DNA of 64,000 bases from Pedobacter sp. BMA (GCF_001027745.1 NZ_LECU01000001.1:186001-250000), one strand, 5' to 3'; numbered from the stretch's first letter, positions 45,946-57,911 are shown. Notes: a model not told the origin generated them from the letters alone. A program made the numbers and translations.

Positions 45946-46552
45946 AGTTCGATCTGAATATATGATCCCAGAAAGTCCAGCTTACACCATAACCTTTGGT
46001 CGAATCTGAATAGTGGTGTAACATGTGATGTTGCTTCAGCTTTTTCCAGAAGCCGCTTTTAAAATTGGCGTGATGAAGGGCATAATGCACCATATCATAA
46101 AACAGGTAACCCACCATAAAGCCCGAGAAGAATGGATTCAGCCCCGGAACAGGCAATAACCATTTAAACAAAAAATAGAAACCCAGCGCCATCGGGATAC
46201 TTGCCGAGGGCGGCATCACCAGTCTTTTCGCGTCATTGGGATAATCGTGGTGCACGCCATGAAAAATGAAATGGATTCTTTTGCCAAACTCCACCTTTGG
46301 CTCAAAATGGAATACATAACGGTGTAACACATATTCGGTGATGGTCCAGATACCCAGCCCAATTAAAAACCAGCCCATAAAATTGATCAAAGGCACTTCT
46401 AATTGAAACAATGATTGCCAGGCCAGAAATACGATTACAGGAACATAAACGATAAGGGGTACGTAAAAACGTACTTTCGATAAACTTTCCAAAAAATCAT
46501 TCTTAAACATCCTGATGGATGCTGAAGAATTAGAAACGAAATTTTTTTTCAT
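45932..46552 (-). CDS. Fatty-acid hydroxylase/sterol desaturase family protein
   Basis: The 206-residue integral membrane protein has the diiron histidine pattern of this family: HRYVFH, HFIFHGVHHDYPND, HYALHHANF and HHMLHHYSD, ten or so histidines in four clusters. Helices lie at about 30-70 and 115-155. The second His box closely resembles ceramide fatty acid 2-hydroxylases (FA2H/Scs7), which add a 2-hydroxyl to the N-acyl chain. Its place inside a sphingolipid operon supports that substrate. It starts 13 bases after the CDP-alcohol transferase gene and overlaps the PAP2 gene. Confidence 0.85.
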   Translation of the reverse strand: MKKNFVSNSSASIRMFKNDFLESLSKVRFYVPLIVYVPVIVFLAWQSLFQLEVPLINFMGWFLIGLGIWTITEYVLHRYVFHFEPKVEFGKRIHFIFHGVHHDYPNDAKRLVMPPSASIPMALGFYFLFKWLLPVPGLNPFFSGFMVGYLFYDMVHYALHHANFKSGFWKKLKQHHMLHHYSDSTKGYGVSWTFWDHIFRSNFEKK

Positions 46553-46565
46553 GGATTTAAAGACA

Positions 46566-47840
46566 TTAAATTTTGATACGCTCGGTTAAAGATTTTGTGG
46601 GCTCCGCAGCATCATGCCCTTTTATTTCAACATATTTCACATTAGGAAGCCAGAATGAACCCCCTTCAATTCTTAAAAAAATGCGGTCCAGCTGCATCTT
46701 CTTATTGTTAATGGTTGCGTAAACATGGTATTTTTTATCCGTAGCCGATTTGTACAGGTACATGGGTAATTTTTTATGTGAGGTAAACCGCAACTCAAAC
46801 TGACCGTTCCCCAGGTCTTTGGTAAGGATACCATAGGCAAACTTTCGCTGAATATAACTCAGCTCTTTCTTTTCGCCGTTATCACCATACCTTATCCAGA
46901 AAACATTTACTGGTTCATCTTTTACAACCGCGCCAGATTTATCTACATTAAGCTGGCAGATAATGGTGTTTGTATTCGGATCGCGCTGCACATAAAAAAG
47001 CTGATTGCTAACGTTTTTGGGCGTAGGGAAGGTAAGAGGCGATGGATCATCCTGTGCCTGGGCATTATTTACAAAGCCTAAACCCGAAGCCAGGAACAGC
47101 CCAACAAGCACTGCCGCTTTAATTCCACTTTTACGTTCTTCCCTTTCCATCGCTTCCAGCCCTTTTTTAGCTTCCTGCAAACGCTTAACGGCAGTGATAT
47201 TGGTCATTACCGCCATCAGGGTAATGGGCATGGTGAATATCGACATGGTTTCAAACACATGAAAAGAAACGCCGGGAATAAAGATTTTGTAATCCCCACC
47301 CAGAAAATGTCCGGCAACGCCACAAGAGATGGCAAAAACACCAATCGTTACAACCCGTTCAGGACGCTGCATTAAGCCACCTTTACACTCTACCCCCAGT
47401 CCTTCTGCCCTTGCGCGGGTATAACTTACCATCATCGAACCGATCATGGCAATAAAGGCAAACAATGAACTAAGGAAATAATGGTGAGAAACCAGGTAAT
47501 AACAAATGCCCAGGAACATGATCATTTCACTGTAACGGTCTAAAACCGAATCATACATGGCACCAAACTTCGAGCTCATATTTCCCAAACGGGCAACCTG
47601 CCCGTCGAGCATATCAAAAAGACCAGCAAAAAGCACCAGGGCTCCACCCCATCCAATGTATGACATATCGCCACGGTTGGATTTCTCCGCGCCCAGCACA
47701 AAGATAATGGCTACGCCAATATTGAGCAATAACCCAATAGTGGTTACCATATTCGGCGTAAGGCCGATTTTAATTAATCCTTTAACAAAAGGATTAATGA
47801 CTTTATATATGCCTTGTTGCAGGCGATCTCTCATTTTCAT
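46566..47840 (-). CDS. CDP-alcohol phosphatidyltransferase (candidate PI-phosphate synthase) fused to DUF4833
   Basis: The 424-residue protein (ATG 47840; the longer frame uses a TTG) starts with a membrane enzyme of about 220 residues bearing the complete CDP-alcohol motif DG-2x-AR-8x-G-3x-D-3x-D in DGQVARLGNMSSKFGAMYDS. It should join CDP-diacylglycerol to inositol phosphate. After a charged linker comes a second hydrophobic stretch ending NAQAQ, like a signal peptide. A beta-rich domain of the DUF4833 type follows (QLFYVQRDPNTN, VNVFWIRYG, LPMYLYKS). One frame runs through both, so this appears to be a fusion. It is 10 bases after the DUF5686 gene. Confidence 0.88.
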   Translation of the reverse strand: MKMRDRLQQGIYKVINPFVKGLIKIGLTPNMVTTIGLLLNIGVAIIFVLGAEKSNRGDMSYIGWGGALVLFAGLFDMLDGQVARLGNMSSKFGAMYDSVLDRYSEMIMFLGICYYLVSHHYFLSSLFAFIAMIGSMMVSYTRARAEGLGVECKGGLMQRPERVVTIGVFAISCGVAGHFLGGDYKIFIPGVSFHVFETMSIFTMPITLMAVMTNITAVKRLQEAKKGLEAMEREERKSGIKAAVLVGLFLASGLGFVNNAQAQDDPSPLTFPTPKNVSNQLFYVQRDPNTNTIICQLNVDKSGAVVKDEPVNVFWIRYGDNGEKKELSYIQRKFAYGILTKDLGNGQFELRFTSHKKLPMYLYKSATDKKYHVYATINNKKMQLDRIFLRIEGGSFWLPNVKYVEIKGHDAAEPTKSLTERIKI

Positions 47841-47850
47841 GTTCTTCAAT

Positions 47851-50394
47851 TTAAAAGTCAAATTTAACCCGCGCCCTTATGCCCCATTCAGAAACATCAG
47901 GATTATCAAGATAATTGAATCTTTTCACCAAATCAACCCTTAACAACTTAAAAATATTTCCCACACCTACACTTCCCTCCATATAAGGTTTGTTTCCCAA
48001 TGCATTGGTGCGCTGCAAACCATTTTCAAAGGTTGGAAACTGGTATACTCCTGTACTAAGCGCAGGATTGTTCTCATCTCGCAATCCGCCATAAAGGGCT
48101 TTAAATGATAAAACCTCTCTCAGTTTAAGTTTCTTAATCAAAGGTAATTTATTAAAAAAGAAGCCATTAAAATTATGATCAATGTTTACGCTTACGTAAT
48201 GGTCACTTACAAACTCCAGGAAGTTCATCAGGTTGTATGAATTTAGCTGATAGGCATAGGTTTGGTTCGCCCGGTGTATAGCCAGCAATGGAAACGGAAC
48301 CTTTCCGGCAATATACGATCCCTCTACTGAGACATCGCTGTAACCCAGTTGAGAAAGGTAAAACCGTTTGTCGACACTGCCCATTAAATTATGGTAATTG
48401 TATTCGCCTCCCAACACTCCTTTTAGTCCGGCAGTATAACGCAAATTAAATACCGGATAACGGTCGGCAATAGGCACCCTGTAAATTTTACCCTGGTAAA
48501 ACTTCTCGTTAGGTGCATACCTTAATTGCAATGAAATTTCACTCGTAGTCAGGCGATCAATCTGGCGGCTGTTTCCGTCCAGGTATTTTAAGCCACCAGC
48601 AGGGGTCTGACTCCATTTTTTCAATCCCAGGCTGTAAGAAAAGTGGTTTTCAAATTCCTTTACATAATCAAAACGATAAAAGTCGTTGTAGAGCAACATG
48701 TCGTTCACCCCTCTTTTAAAAGATAGCAAAAAGTTATCTTCCTGCACAAACTGAAGCTCCTGCCCGGGAATTTTAGTGTCTCTTTGAAAACTTGCCCGGA
48801 GGTAGTTTTGCGGAAACTCATATATCGATTTGTTGTTCAGCGAATAAGTTGCCGATAAGAAATACTTCCATTTCTCATCCTTAATTCCGTAGGCCACATA
48901 GTTCTCAAAATAGTAGCGCTTGCTCAATTCAGGGGTTGTTCTGCCCCCTATCCGCAATCTGAGTCCCTCCACATTATTAAAACTGTAAAAGGTGTTTACC
49001 GGCCCGATCTCATAAGGACCGAGGTTCTGGTACCCTGCAAATAACAAGGTCACAATCTTCATGGTTCGTTTAAAGGAAGGCAGATTCTGCAGGGTATCGA
49101 TATTACCATAAATCTTTAGCTGATTTTTAGAAATGGTATCCAACCTGTTCTGCTCCCAGAACTGATCGCTCTTTTTATCTGCGCCAGCCACCACAACAGT
49201 ACTTTTACCGGTGAAAACGGTATCAGGCAATTTGGCGTCGAATTCGTAATTTTTAAAGGTCACCGTTCTATCGCCGGTAAAACCGATACCTTTGGTTTTG
49301 CCAACGCCGAAATTGGCAATCAGGTTGCTTTTCGATAAGCTGTACTTGCCACTACTGTTCGGCTCAAAATTAAGATTGATCTTTAGCGCACGTACAAAGT
49401 TAAGATTGATGTTTTTGTTCACCCCGAAAGATGCTCCTGTAACCGCATAATGTTTGTCGTTGGTAACATAGATTTTCCCTTCAAACAACATATCTGTGGT
49501 ATTGCGGGGTGTAAAAGACAACTCAATTACCTCAGGCTTCTGGCTTTTGATGGTATCGGTAATAAAAAATTTATAGAAGGCCGGAGCACCATCCGAAATC
49601 GGACTAAGAAACTCATTACTCACCACAGAAATGTTGTTTTTATAGATGTCGATATCCTGGTACATGCGTTCAAGATAGGTTTTCATCCCTTTATTGTCTA
49701 TGTAACGACCATCAAAATTCACCTGTTTTTCCCCTAAAATAACAGTCTTACTTTTCTCAGGTGATTTACTTAGGTACAGATCCGATAATCTCTCCTGAAT
49801 GTAAACTGGTAACAGGTTTTTTCCGCCAACCAATGTTGAATCCTGTTCCTGAAACAGAAACTGGTAATTGCGGAACATTTTTTTACTTTTAAACTTATCA
49901 GAGAGATTGCTCACTGAAAACAGCATTTTCTCATATTTCTTAAAGGCTACAGTATTGTAGCTGGTAATCCTGTTTTCATCTTTATGTGCAATCACCTGCC
50001 TGATCAGTTCTACCGCGGGGTTGTCTTTGTTGCGGTACCTTACTTTCTTACCGCCGATAACCACTACTTCATCAAGTGATTTTGAATCTGACGCCAGAGA
50101 AACATTGATTTCCTGTGTAGCAGAAGGAATTACCGTTCTGTTCACATTAAGGTAGCCTACATAATTAAAACTCAATGCCTGCTGCGCTGAAGGAGAAACA
50201 ATGGTGTATTTTCCGTTAATATCTGTTTGGGTAGCAATCCTGGTGTCTCTAAAGAAAACAGTAACATTTGGTAAGGTTTCTTTGGTAGCGGCATCACGCA
50301 CAGTTCCCGATACTACGGTTCGCTGTGCAAAAGCATTAAACTGCAGCATTAAGCAGGATAACACAGATAAAAAGAATAAACTGATGGCTTTCAT
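47851..50394 (-). CDS. DUF5686 outer-membrane protein with carboxypeptidase-regulatory-like plug
   Basis: The 847-residue protein has a signal peptide ending NAFAQ. A carboxypeptidase-regulatory-like Ig domain (about 25-110; VSGTVRDAATKETLPNVTVFF) follows. The long C-terminal region carries many barrel-like strands and matches DUF5686 of Bacteroidota (KYEKMLFSVSN, YQFLFQEQDST, and the final IRARVKFDF). It is not a TonB-dependent receptor: no TonB box or plug is visible. Its stop lies 10 bases before the CDP-alcohol gene and its start abuts gtrA. An outer-membrane role in moving or displaying the operon lipid is conceivable but unproven. Confidence 0.8.
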   Translation of the reverse strand: MKAISLFFLSVLSCLMLQFNAFAQRTVVSGTVRDAATKETLPNVTVFFRDTRIATQTDINGKYTIVSPSAQQALSFNYVGYLNVNRTVIPSATQEINVSLASDSKSLDEVVVIGGKKVRYRNKDNPAVELIRQVIAHKDENRITSYNTVAFKKYEKMLFSVSNLSDKFKSKKMFRNYQFLFQEQDSTLVGGKNLLPVYIQERLSDLYLSKSPEKSKTVILGEKQVNFDGRYIDNKGMKTYLERMYQDIDIYKNNISVVSNEFLSPISDGAPAFYKFFITDTIKSQKPEVIELSFTPRNTTDMLFEGKIYVTNDKHYAVTGASFGVNKNINLNFVRALKINLNFEPNSSGKYSLSKSNLIANFGVGKTKGIGFTGDRTVTFKNYEFDAKLPDTVFTGKSTVVVAGADKKSDQFWEQNRLDTISKNQLKIYGNIDTLQNLPSFKRTMKIVTLLFAGYQNLGPYEIGPVNTFYSFNNVEGLRLRIGGRTTPELSKRYYFENYVAYGIKDEKWKYFLSATYSLNNKSIYEFPQNYLRASFQRDTKIPGQELQFVQEDNFLLSFKRGVNDMLLYNDFYRFDYVKEFENHFSYSLGLKKWSQTPAGGLKYLDGNSRQIDRLTTSEISLQLRYAPNEKFYQGKIYRVPIADRYPVFNLRYTAGLKGVLGGEYNYHNLMGSVDKRFYLSQLGYSDVSVEGSYIAGKVPFPLLAIHRANQTYAYQLNSYNLMNFLEFVSDHYVSVNIDHNFNGFFFNKLPLIKKLKLREVLSFKALYGGLRDENNPALSTGVYQFPTFENGLQRTNALGNKPYMEGSVGVGNIFKLLRVDLVKRFNYLDNPDVSEWGIRARVKFDF

Positions 50395-50775
50395 TTAGTT
50401 TGTAAAAATAAACTGCCTTTGCATGATGTAATTGTAACTTAAGCCAGTTATTACCGATATAATTATTTTGGAGAGTACGTAATTGAGATTGAAAAAATGG
50501 GTAAGCAGGTAAACGCCTGCCGTAACAATAATCAGGTTACCCACCCATACCAGGATGTACCTGGCAATTTGCCTTTTCATATTTGGCGACTGGCTTTCGA
50601 AAACCCATTTTCGGTTTACATAAAAGTTAACTACACCACCGCTTACTGTCCCCAAAACACTTGCCATTACATACCATAACCCAAAAAAATTAGTGGCAAT
50701 AACGGTAGTAGAAAAGTCGACGGCAGAGGCAGTCAAAGAAGATCCCTGAGCCTTTATGTAGGTAAGAAGAGCCAT
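50395..50775 (-). CDS. GtrA family membrane protein
   Basis: The 126-residue protein has four membrane helices and the GtrA-type features: an opening TASAVDFSTTVIATNFFGL, NFYVNRKWVFES after the second helix, and a C-terminal NYIMQRQFIFTN. GtrA proteins flip or help transfer polyprenyl-linked sugars or modify glycans. Within a lipid operon it could flip a lipid or add a group to an inositol headgroup; that is inference. It has zero spacing to both neighbours, so it is translationally coupled. Confidence 0.9.
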   Translation of the reverse strand: MALLTYIKAQGSSLTASAVDFSTTVIATNFFGLWYVMASVLGTVSGGVVNFYVNRKWVFESQSPNMKRQIARYILVWVGNLIIVTAGVYLLTHFFNLNYVLSKIIISVITGLSYNYIMQRQFIFTN

Positions 50776-51231
50776 TTACAGCAAATTGAATAACAATATA
50801 AACTGAAGGATCAGGTTGGCATAAATACCCGCCAGCACATCATCTGCCATTACACCCCAGCCTCCCGGCAACGCTTCCAGCTTGCGGATGTAAAGGGGTT
50901 TTAGAATATCAAAAAATCTAAACAGCACGAGCGCAATAAGAATGTAAGGCCATTTTAAAGGGATATACAAAAGTGCAATACACATCCCTACTACCTCATC
51001 TATTACCACTCTTTGATGATCTTTCCCCCAGATTTCTTCAACCACGTTTCCGCTGTATATGCCTAATACCAGCAAAAACATGGTTGTTAGAAATGGCCAT
51101 AAATATGGATTGGGATAATCGGTCTGGAAAAGCCACCAGAAAAAGCAGGTAGCAACAGCCGCAACTGTGCCTGCACCTTTTCCAATGTAGCCAATTCCCA
51201 GACCGGTTGATATGATTTTATGAAAGAACAC
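50776..51231 (-). CDS. PgpA-like phosphatase, candidate phosphatidylinositol-phosphate phosphatase
   Basis: The 151-residue membrane protein has the PgpA motifs GKGAGTVAA, VVIDEVVGM, FRFFDILKP, and LPGGWGVMADDVLAGIYANL with the metal-binding acidic residues intact. PgpA removes phosphate from phosphatidylglycerophosphate. Here, between ino1 and a CDP-alcohol transferase, it may instead remove phosphate from phosphatidylinositol phosphate, as reported for the Bacteroides thetaiotaomicron inositol-lipid locus. It starts with a GTG that overlaps the ino1 stop by one base. Confidence 0.88.
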   Translation of the reverse strand: MFFHKIISTGLGIGYIGKGAGTVAAVATCFFWWLFQTDYPNPYLWPFLTTMFLLVLGIYSGNVVEEIWGKDHQRVVIDEVVGMCIALLYIPLKWPYILIALVLFRFFDILKPLYIRKLEALPGGWGVMADDVLAGIYANLILQFILLFNLL

Positions 51232-52556
51232 TATGCCGTTTCGATCACTTCTTCTTCATAATCCTGACCTAAATGCGTAATCAGGTCTTCACCCATGATG
51301 TAGCGTAAGGTATTCTGAAGTTTCATCAATTGTTTGAAAATATCATTTTCAGCAGGTACACCAGGAATAGTTTGTGGTGATTTCAAATAGAATGATAACC
51401 ATTCCTGAACACCCGACATGTTTGCTCTTTTAGCCAAATCAATGAATAATGCCAAATCCAGAACAATAGGTGCTGCTAAAATTGAATCGCGGCAAAGGAA
51501 ATTAATTTTGATCTGCATTTTATACCCTAACCAGCCGAAAATGTCGATGTTATCCCAGCTCTCTTTATTATCACCATGAGGAGGATAATAGTTGATTCTG
51601 ATCTTGTGGTACATATCACCATACAAATCAGGGTTAAGATCAGGTTTAAAAATATCTTCCAACACGCCTAACTTCGAAACTTCTTTCGTTTTGAAATTGT
51701 CCGGATCATCCAAAACCAAACCATCACGGTTTCCTAAAATATTATCTGAGAACCAGCCGTTAACACCTAAAGAACGTGCAGCAAGACCCGGAGCCAGAAT
51801 GGTTTTCATCAGGGTTTGACCAGTTTTAAAATCTTTACCGGCAATCGGTGTATTGGTTTCTCTCGCCAGTTCAATTAATGCAGGAATATCTACAGTTAAG
51901 TTTGGTGCACCGTTGGCAAAAGGAATACCTAATTTCAATGCAGCATAAGCATAAATCATACTTGGTGCAATGCGGGCATCATTATCTTTTAATCCCTGCT
52001 CAAAAGCAGCTAAAGATTCGTGTACCTCTGAAGCTTCGAAATAAATCTCAGTAGAACCACACCAAACCAAAACGATGCGATCACAGTTGTTGTCAGCCTT
52101 GAAGTTTTTAATGTCTTCCATTACTGCTAAAGCCAACTCATAACGGTTATCGATATCTTTAATATGCGTACCATCCAGGTTCTTCACATAATTTCTGTCG
52201 AAAGCCGCTTTCATTGGTTTAATCGCCTGCAACTCCTCTTTCACATCACGCAATAAATTGGCATCAAGCACTCTCGCATTCATCGCAGCCTCATACACGT
52301 TATCTTCATAAACGTCCCAGCCGCCGAATACCAGGTCTTCAAGATTTGCCAAAGGCACAAAATCTTTAATTTTAGGTTTTTTTTTCTCTGTTCTTTTACC
52401 AATGCGTATTGTTCCCATTTGCGTAAGCGAGCCGATAGGTTTAGAAAGGCCTTTCTTTACCGCAGCCACACCAGAAATCATCGTTGTAGCTACCGCACCC
52501 AGCCCTGGCATTAATATTCCAAGCTTTCCGTTAGCTGATTTTACTTGTTCTGTCAT
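51231..52556 (-). CDS. ino1: myo-Inositol-1-phosphate synthase
   Basis: The 441-residue NAD-dependent enzyme turns glucose-6-phosphate into 1L-myo-inositol-1-phosphate. The Rossmann loop GILMPGLGAVATTM is at the N-terminus. The core contains NCDRIVLVWCGSTE and PFANGAPNLTVDIPAL, and the catalytic Lys region GKDFKTGQTLMKT precedes the fold NGWFSDNILGNRDG. It is about the length of bacterial synthases. It lies 19 bases after the reductase gene and overlaps the phosphatase gene, joining inositol supply to sphingolipid assembly. Confidence 0.95.
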   Translation of the reverse strand: MTEQVKSANGKLGILMPGLGAVATTMISGVAAVKKGLSKPIGSLTQMGTIRIGKRTEKKKPKIKDFVPLANLEDLVFGGWDVYEDNVYEAAMNARVLDANLLRDVKEELQAIKPMKAAFDRNYVKNLDGTHIKDIDNRYELALAVMEDIKNFKADNNCDRIVLVWCGSTEIYFEASEVHESLAAFEQGLKDNDARIAPSMIYAYAALKLGIPFANGAPNLTVDIPALIELARETNTPIAGKDFKTGQTLMKTILAPGLAARSLGVNGWFSDNILGNRDGLVLDDPDNFKTKEVSKLGVLEDIFKPDLNPDLYGDMYHKIRINYYPPHGDNKESWDNIDIFGWLGYKMQIKINFLCRDSILAAPIVLDLALFIDLAKRANMSGVQEWLSFYLKSPQTIPGVPAENDIFKQLMKLQNTLRYIMGEDLITHLGQDYEEEVIETA

Positions 52557-52575
52557 TTCTATTTTTATTAAATTC

Positions 52576-53561
52576 TTATAACCACTTATTATTCTGATAC
52601 CAATCTATTGTTTCACTTAATCCTTGTTCCAGCTGGTATCGGGGCTTAAAACCAAGATCTTTTTTTATATTTTCGATATTACAGGCCCAGTTTACACCTG
52701 TTAGCTCGTTAATTTTATCAATGTTGAGTGTCGGTACTTTGTTGAAAAACTTAAAGCCTTTTTCCAGCGACCAGGCCAGGCCTTTTAATACACCAAGTGG
52801 AAACTTTATTTTCAAGGTTTTTTTAAGGAGTACCGCTTTCGTATAGTCTGCAAGAGATGACCGTCCATAAACTTCACCATCAGAAACATTATAGGCCTTG
52901 CCCGTTACTGCAGAATTTAGTGCGCTAACCATAATTTCGGCCAGGTCCTTTACATATACAAAGCTTAATTGCTGCTCCTTTTTACCCAGGTAAACTTCAA
53001 TTCCCCTTTTTATAGCTTTCAGCACAATCAGGATCTCCCGTTCCCGCGGACCATAAACCGCTGTAGGTCGAAACACAATCAATGGCAACATCGGGATATT
53101 GCTCAGGTATGATTCGGCGAGTAACTTACTCTTTCCATAGTAGGTTACGGGGTTGGAAGCACCACTATCCTCCAAAAGACTGGCCGGGCTACTTAATGGG
53201 CCTAATGCCGCCAGGCTGCTTACAAACACAAATTTTTCAATCCGGTGTGCAGCCGATGTTGCGGCGATAGCCAGGTTTCTGGTGTAAGAAGCATTAAACC
53301 TGTTATACTCTGCCAGGCTTTCTGCCTTGGTAACCCCCGCAGCGTGAATGATGTAATCGTACCGGTACTCATTGATATGTGCCGTTAAAGCGTATATCGA
53401 CTCAAAATCCAGTTCAACGAAATTGATGGCATAATGCTGCAGATGATCAATCTTGCTCGATTGACGCACATTCGCAAACACATCCATATCAGCAGCAAGA
53501 GCTGCCTCAATCAGATGAAAACCTACAAATCCTGTTGCACCTGTAATGAGTACCCGCTTTT

Positions 53562-53565
<4 letters not shown>
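52576..53565 (-). CDS. NAD(P)-dependent epimerase/dehydratase-like reductase, candidate ceramide reductase CerR
   Basis: The 329-residue extended-SDR protein has the Rossmann start VLITGATGFVGFHLIEAAL and the catalytic YYGKSKLLAE (YxxxK). Its position directly after a GNAT-like gene and spt corresponds to the three-gene sphingolipid core known from Caulobacter and other bacteria, where CerR reduces the 3-keto group of oxidised dihydroceramide. By homology alone it could be any sugar epimerase; context carries the assignment. It overlaps the upstream gene by 4 bases (ATGA). Confidence 0.8.
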
Positions 53566-56413
<2,848 letters not shown>

Positions 56414-57319
56414 ATGAATCTACTGCAACACTCCGTTTATAAAATGCCACGACAAGAAAGTTCCTGCGACGAGATCCTATCTTTGAACAATGGCTTGTTA
56501 ACCAAAGTTTTTACCAACAGCCACCCTCATCCCACTTTTAGAAATCCTGTACGAACAGTTGGCTATGCTCTGCTCCTGATCACCAAAGGCAAGCTGAGCA
56601 TCAATATCAACTTTGCCGCACAGACCCTGAACCAACGCGAGCTCCTGTTAATTGCGCCCAATTCTGTGTACGAGATAGTCGACAATAAAAGCGCCTCTAT
56701 GATCTGTATTTTCTTTGACAAGAACTACCTGCTAAATCAGGGTGTTTTTTTCAACTATGGAGAAGTGTATAAAATGTCGCATGATAATCCTTCGTTTAAA
56801 CTCACCTTAACCAAAGAGGATTATACCTTCATTTATTACGATATGCTGGGCCTGCATAAAAAGATGAATGCCCCCCAAAGTATTCCTCAAATGGAGAATA
56901 TCACGCATAATAGTTTTCTGAAAATTATGTACGATATCTTCCTCGTTTACAACCGGAAAAGACAGTATAGCCCGGTAGTACATGACAGCAAAGCCGATCT
57001 AACGAACAGGTTTATCAATCTGGTAGCTGAAAACTTCAAAACCGAGCGTCAGGTCATCTATTATGCAAATGCCTTACGCATTACCGCACGCCACCTATCC
57101 CAGGTGGTTAAACAGGTCACCAACAGAACGGCCAGCGTAGTGATTGATGAGATGGTAGTTAAAGAAGCAAAGTTACTGCTTACCAGCCACCAAATGAATA
57201 TCTCGGAGGTTGCCATTGAACTGAGTTTCTGTAATTCTTCTTTTTTTGGGAAGTACTTCAAAAAGCATACGGGTTTTAGCCCTTCTTCGTACAAGCTATC
57301 AAATAAGTTTGCGGTATAA
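56414..57319 (+). CDS. AraC-family transcriptional regulator
   Basis: The 301-residue protein (ATG 56414; an upstream TTG is less likely) has a cupin-like N-terminal domain (about 30-170; NFAAQTLNQRELLLIAPNSVYEI) and a C-terminal pair of helix-turn-helices (about 205-300), with LRITARHLSQVVKQVT and the family signature ISEVAIELSFCNSSFFGKYFKKHTGFSPSSY. It faces the sphingolipid operon across 528 bases and could control it, itself or both. The ligand is unknown. Confidence 0.9.
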   Translation: MNLLQHSVYKMPRQESSCDEILSLNNGLLTKVFTNSHPHPTFRNPVRTVGYALLLITKGKLSININFAAQTLNQRELLLIAPNSVYEIVDNKSASMICIFFDKNYLLNQGVFFNYGEVYKMSHDNPSFKLTLTKEDYTFIYYDMLGLHKKMNAPQSIPQMENITHNSFLKIMYDIFLVYNRKRQYSPVVHDSKADLTNRFINLVAENFKTERQVIYYANALRITARHLSQVVKQVTNRTASVVIDEMVVKEAKLLLTSHQMNISEVAIELSFCNSSFFGKYFKKHTGFSPSSYKLSNKFAV

Positions 57320-57622
57320 TCATCAGTCGTTGGTCTGTAGCTTCTAAAGCTATACTCATCCGGGTTTGACATATACACATGCATGAATCCCGAATTGTAT
57401 GCACCTGTAGTTTTCGGGGCAGTGTAAGCGCAGTATCCCGGCACCTGTTACTGCATCATCCTGTAATACTTTTAACATTCTGGCATTCAACCTCCTATTA
57501 TCCTTCATTTTTCTGAAAATACATGAAGAAATCATGAATTAATTTAAAATCTTCATAAAGCTCTTGCGCATACGTAACAAAGCTGTTATATTCGAATCAT
57601 CAAACAAACTAACTAACTAAAC
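57320..57622. other. Intergenic stretch, no gene seen
   Basis: About 300 bases between AraC and the cold-shock-like gene. A short TAGCTT/AAGCTA hairpin follows the AraC stop, but without a T-run. The last 130 bases are AT-rich, probably holding the promoter and 5' leader of the small downstream gene. Confidence 0.4.
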
Positions 57623-57868
57623 ATGCGAAAAGGTATTGTAACATATATCGATCCCGTATTTGGGCGAGGCACTATCGAAGATGAGAATGAACAGGATATT
57701 ACCTTTCATTTGTCTAACAATGAGCATAATCTCCAACTGAACAGTGTGGTCAGTTTTGAAATTGCAATGGGCGCAGACGGACTTATCGCCAGTAATGTTA
57801 CGCCAATGCGTCATGTGTGTGAGGTATCAAACACCTTTACCGCATTCCACCTCCTTTCCACTCACTAG
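57623..57868 (+). CDS. Small cold-shock-domain-like protein, 81 aa
   Basis: The 81-residue protein resembles the OB-fold cold-shock domain. The opening MRKGIVTYIDPVFGRGTIEDE is a diverged version of the strand with RNP1, then ITFHLSNN takes the place of RNP2-like VFVH, then a strand VVSFEIA and a loop before ASNVTP. The aromatic residues that normally stack on nucleic acid are partly missing, so binding may be altered. The tail (about 15 residues) is unusual. A Crp/Fnr gene follows after 43 bases. Confidence 0.7.
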   Translation: MRKGIVTYIDPVFGRGTIEDENEQDITFHLSNNEHNLQLNSVVSFEIAMGADGLIASNVTPMRHVCEVSNTFTAFHLLSTH

Positions 57869-57911
57869 TTATTCTATAAATTTCCAATCATCCTTTTAAT
57901 TTCCACGTCCC

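Noticed and set aside
57061..57444. Open minus-strand frame opposite the 3' end of the AraC gene
   Set aside because: It overlaps a clear AraC helix-turn-helix region on the other strand, has no recognisable domain and no start signal, so it is an antisense shadow.
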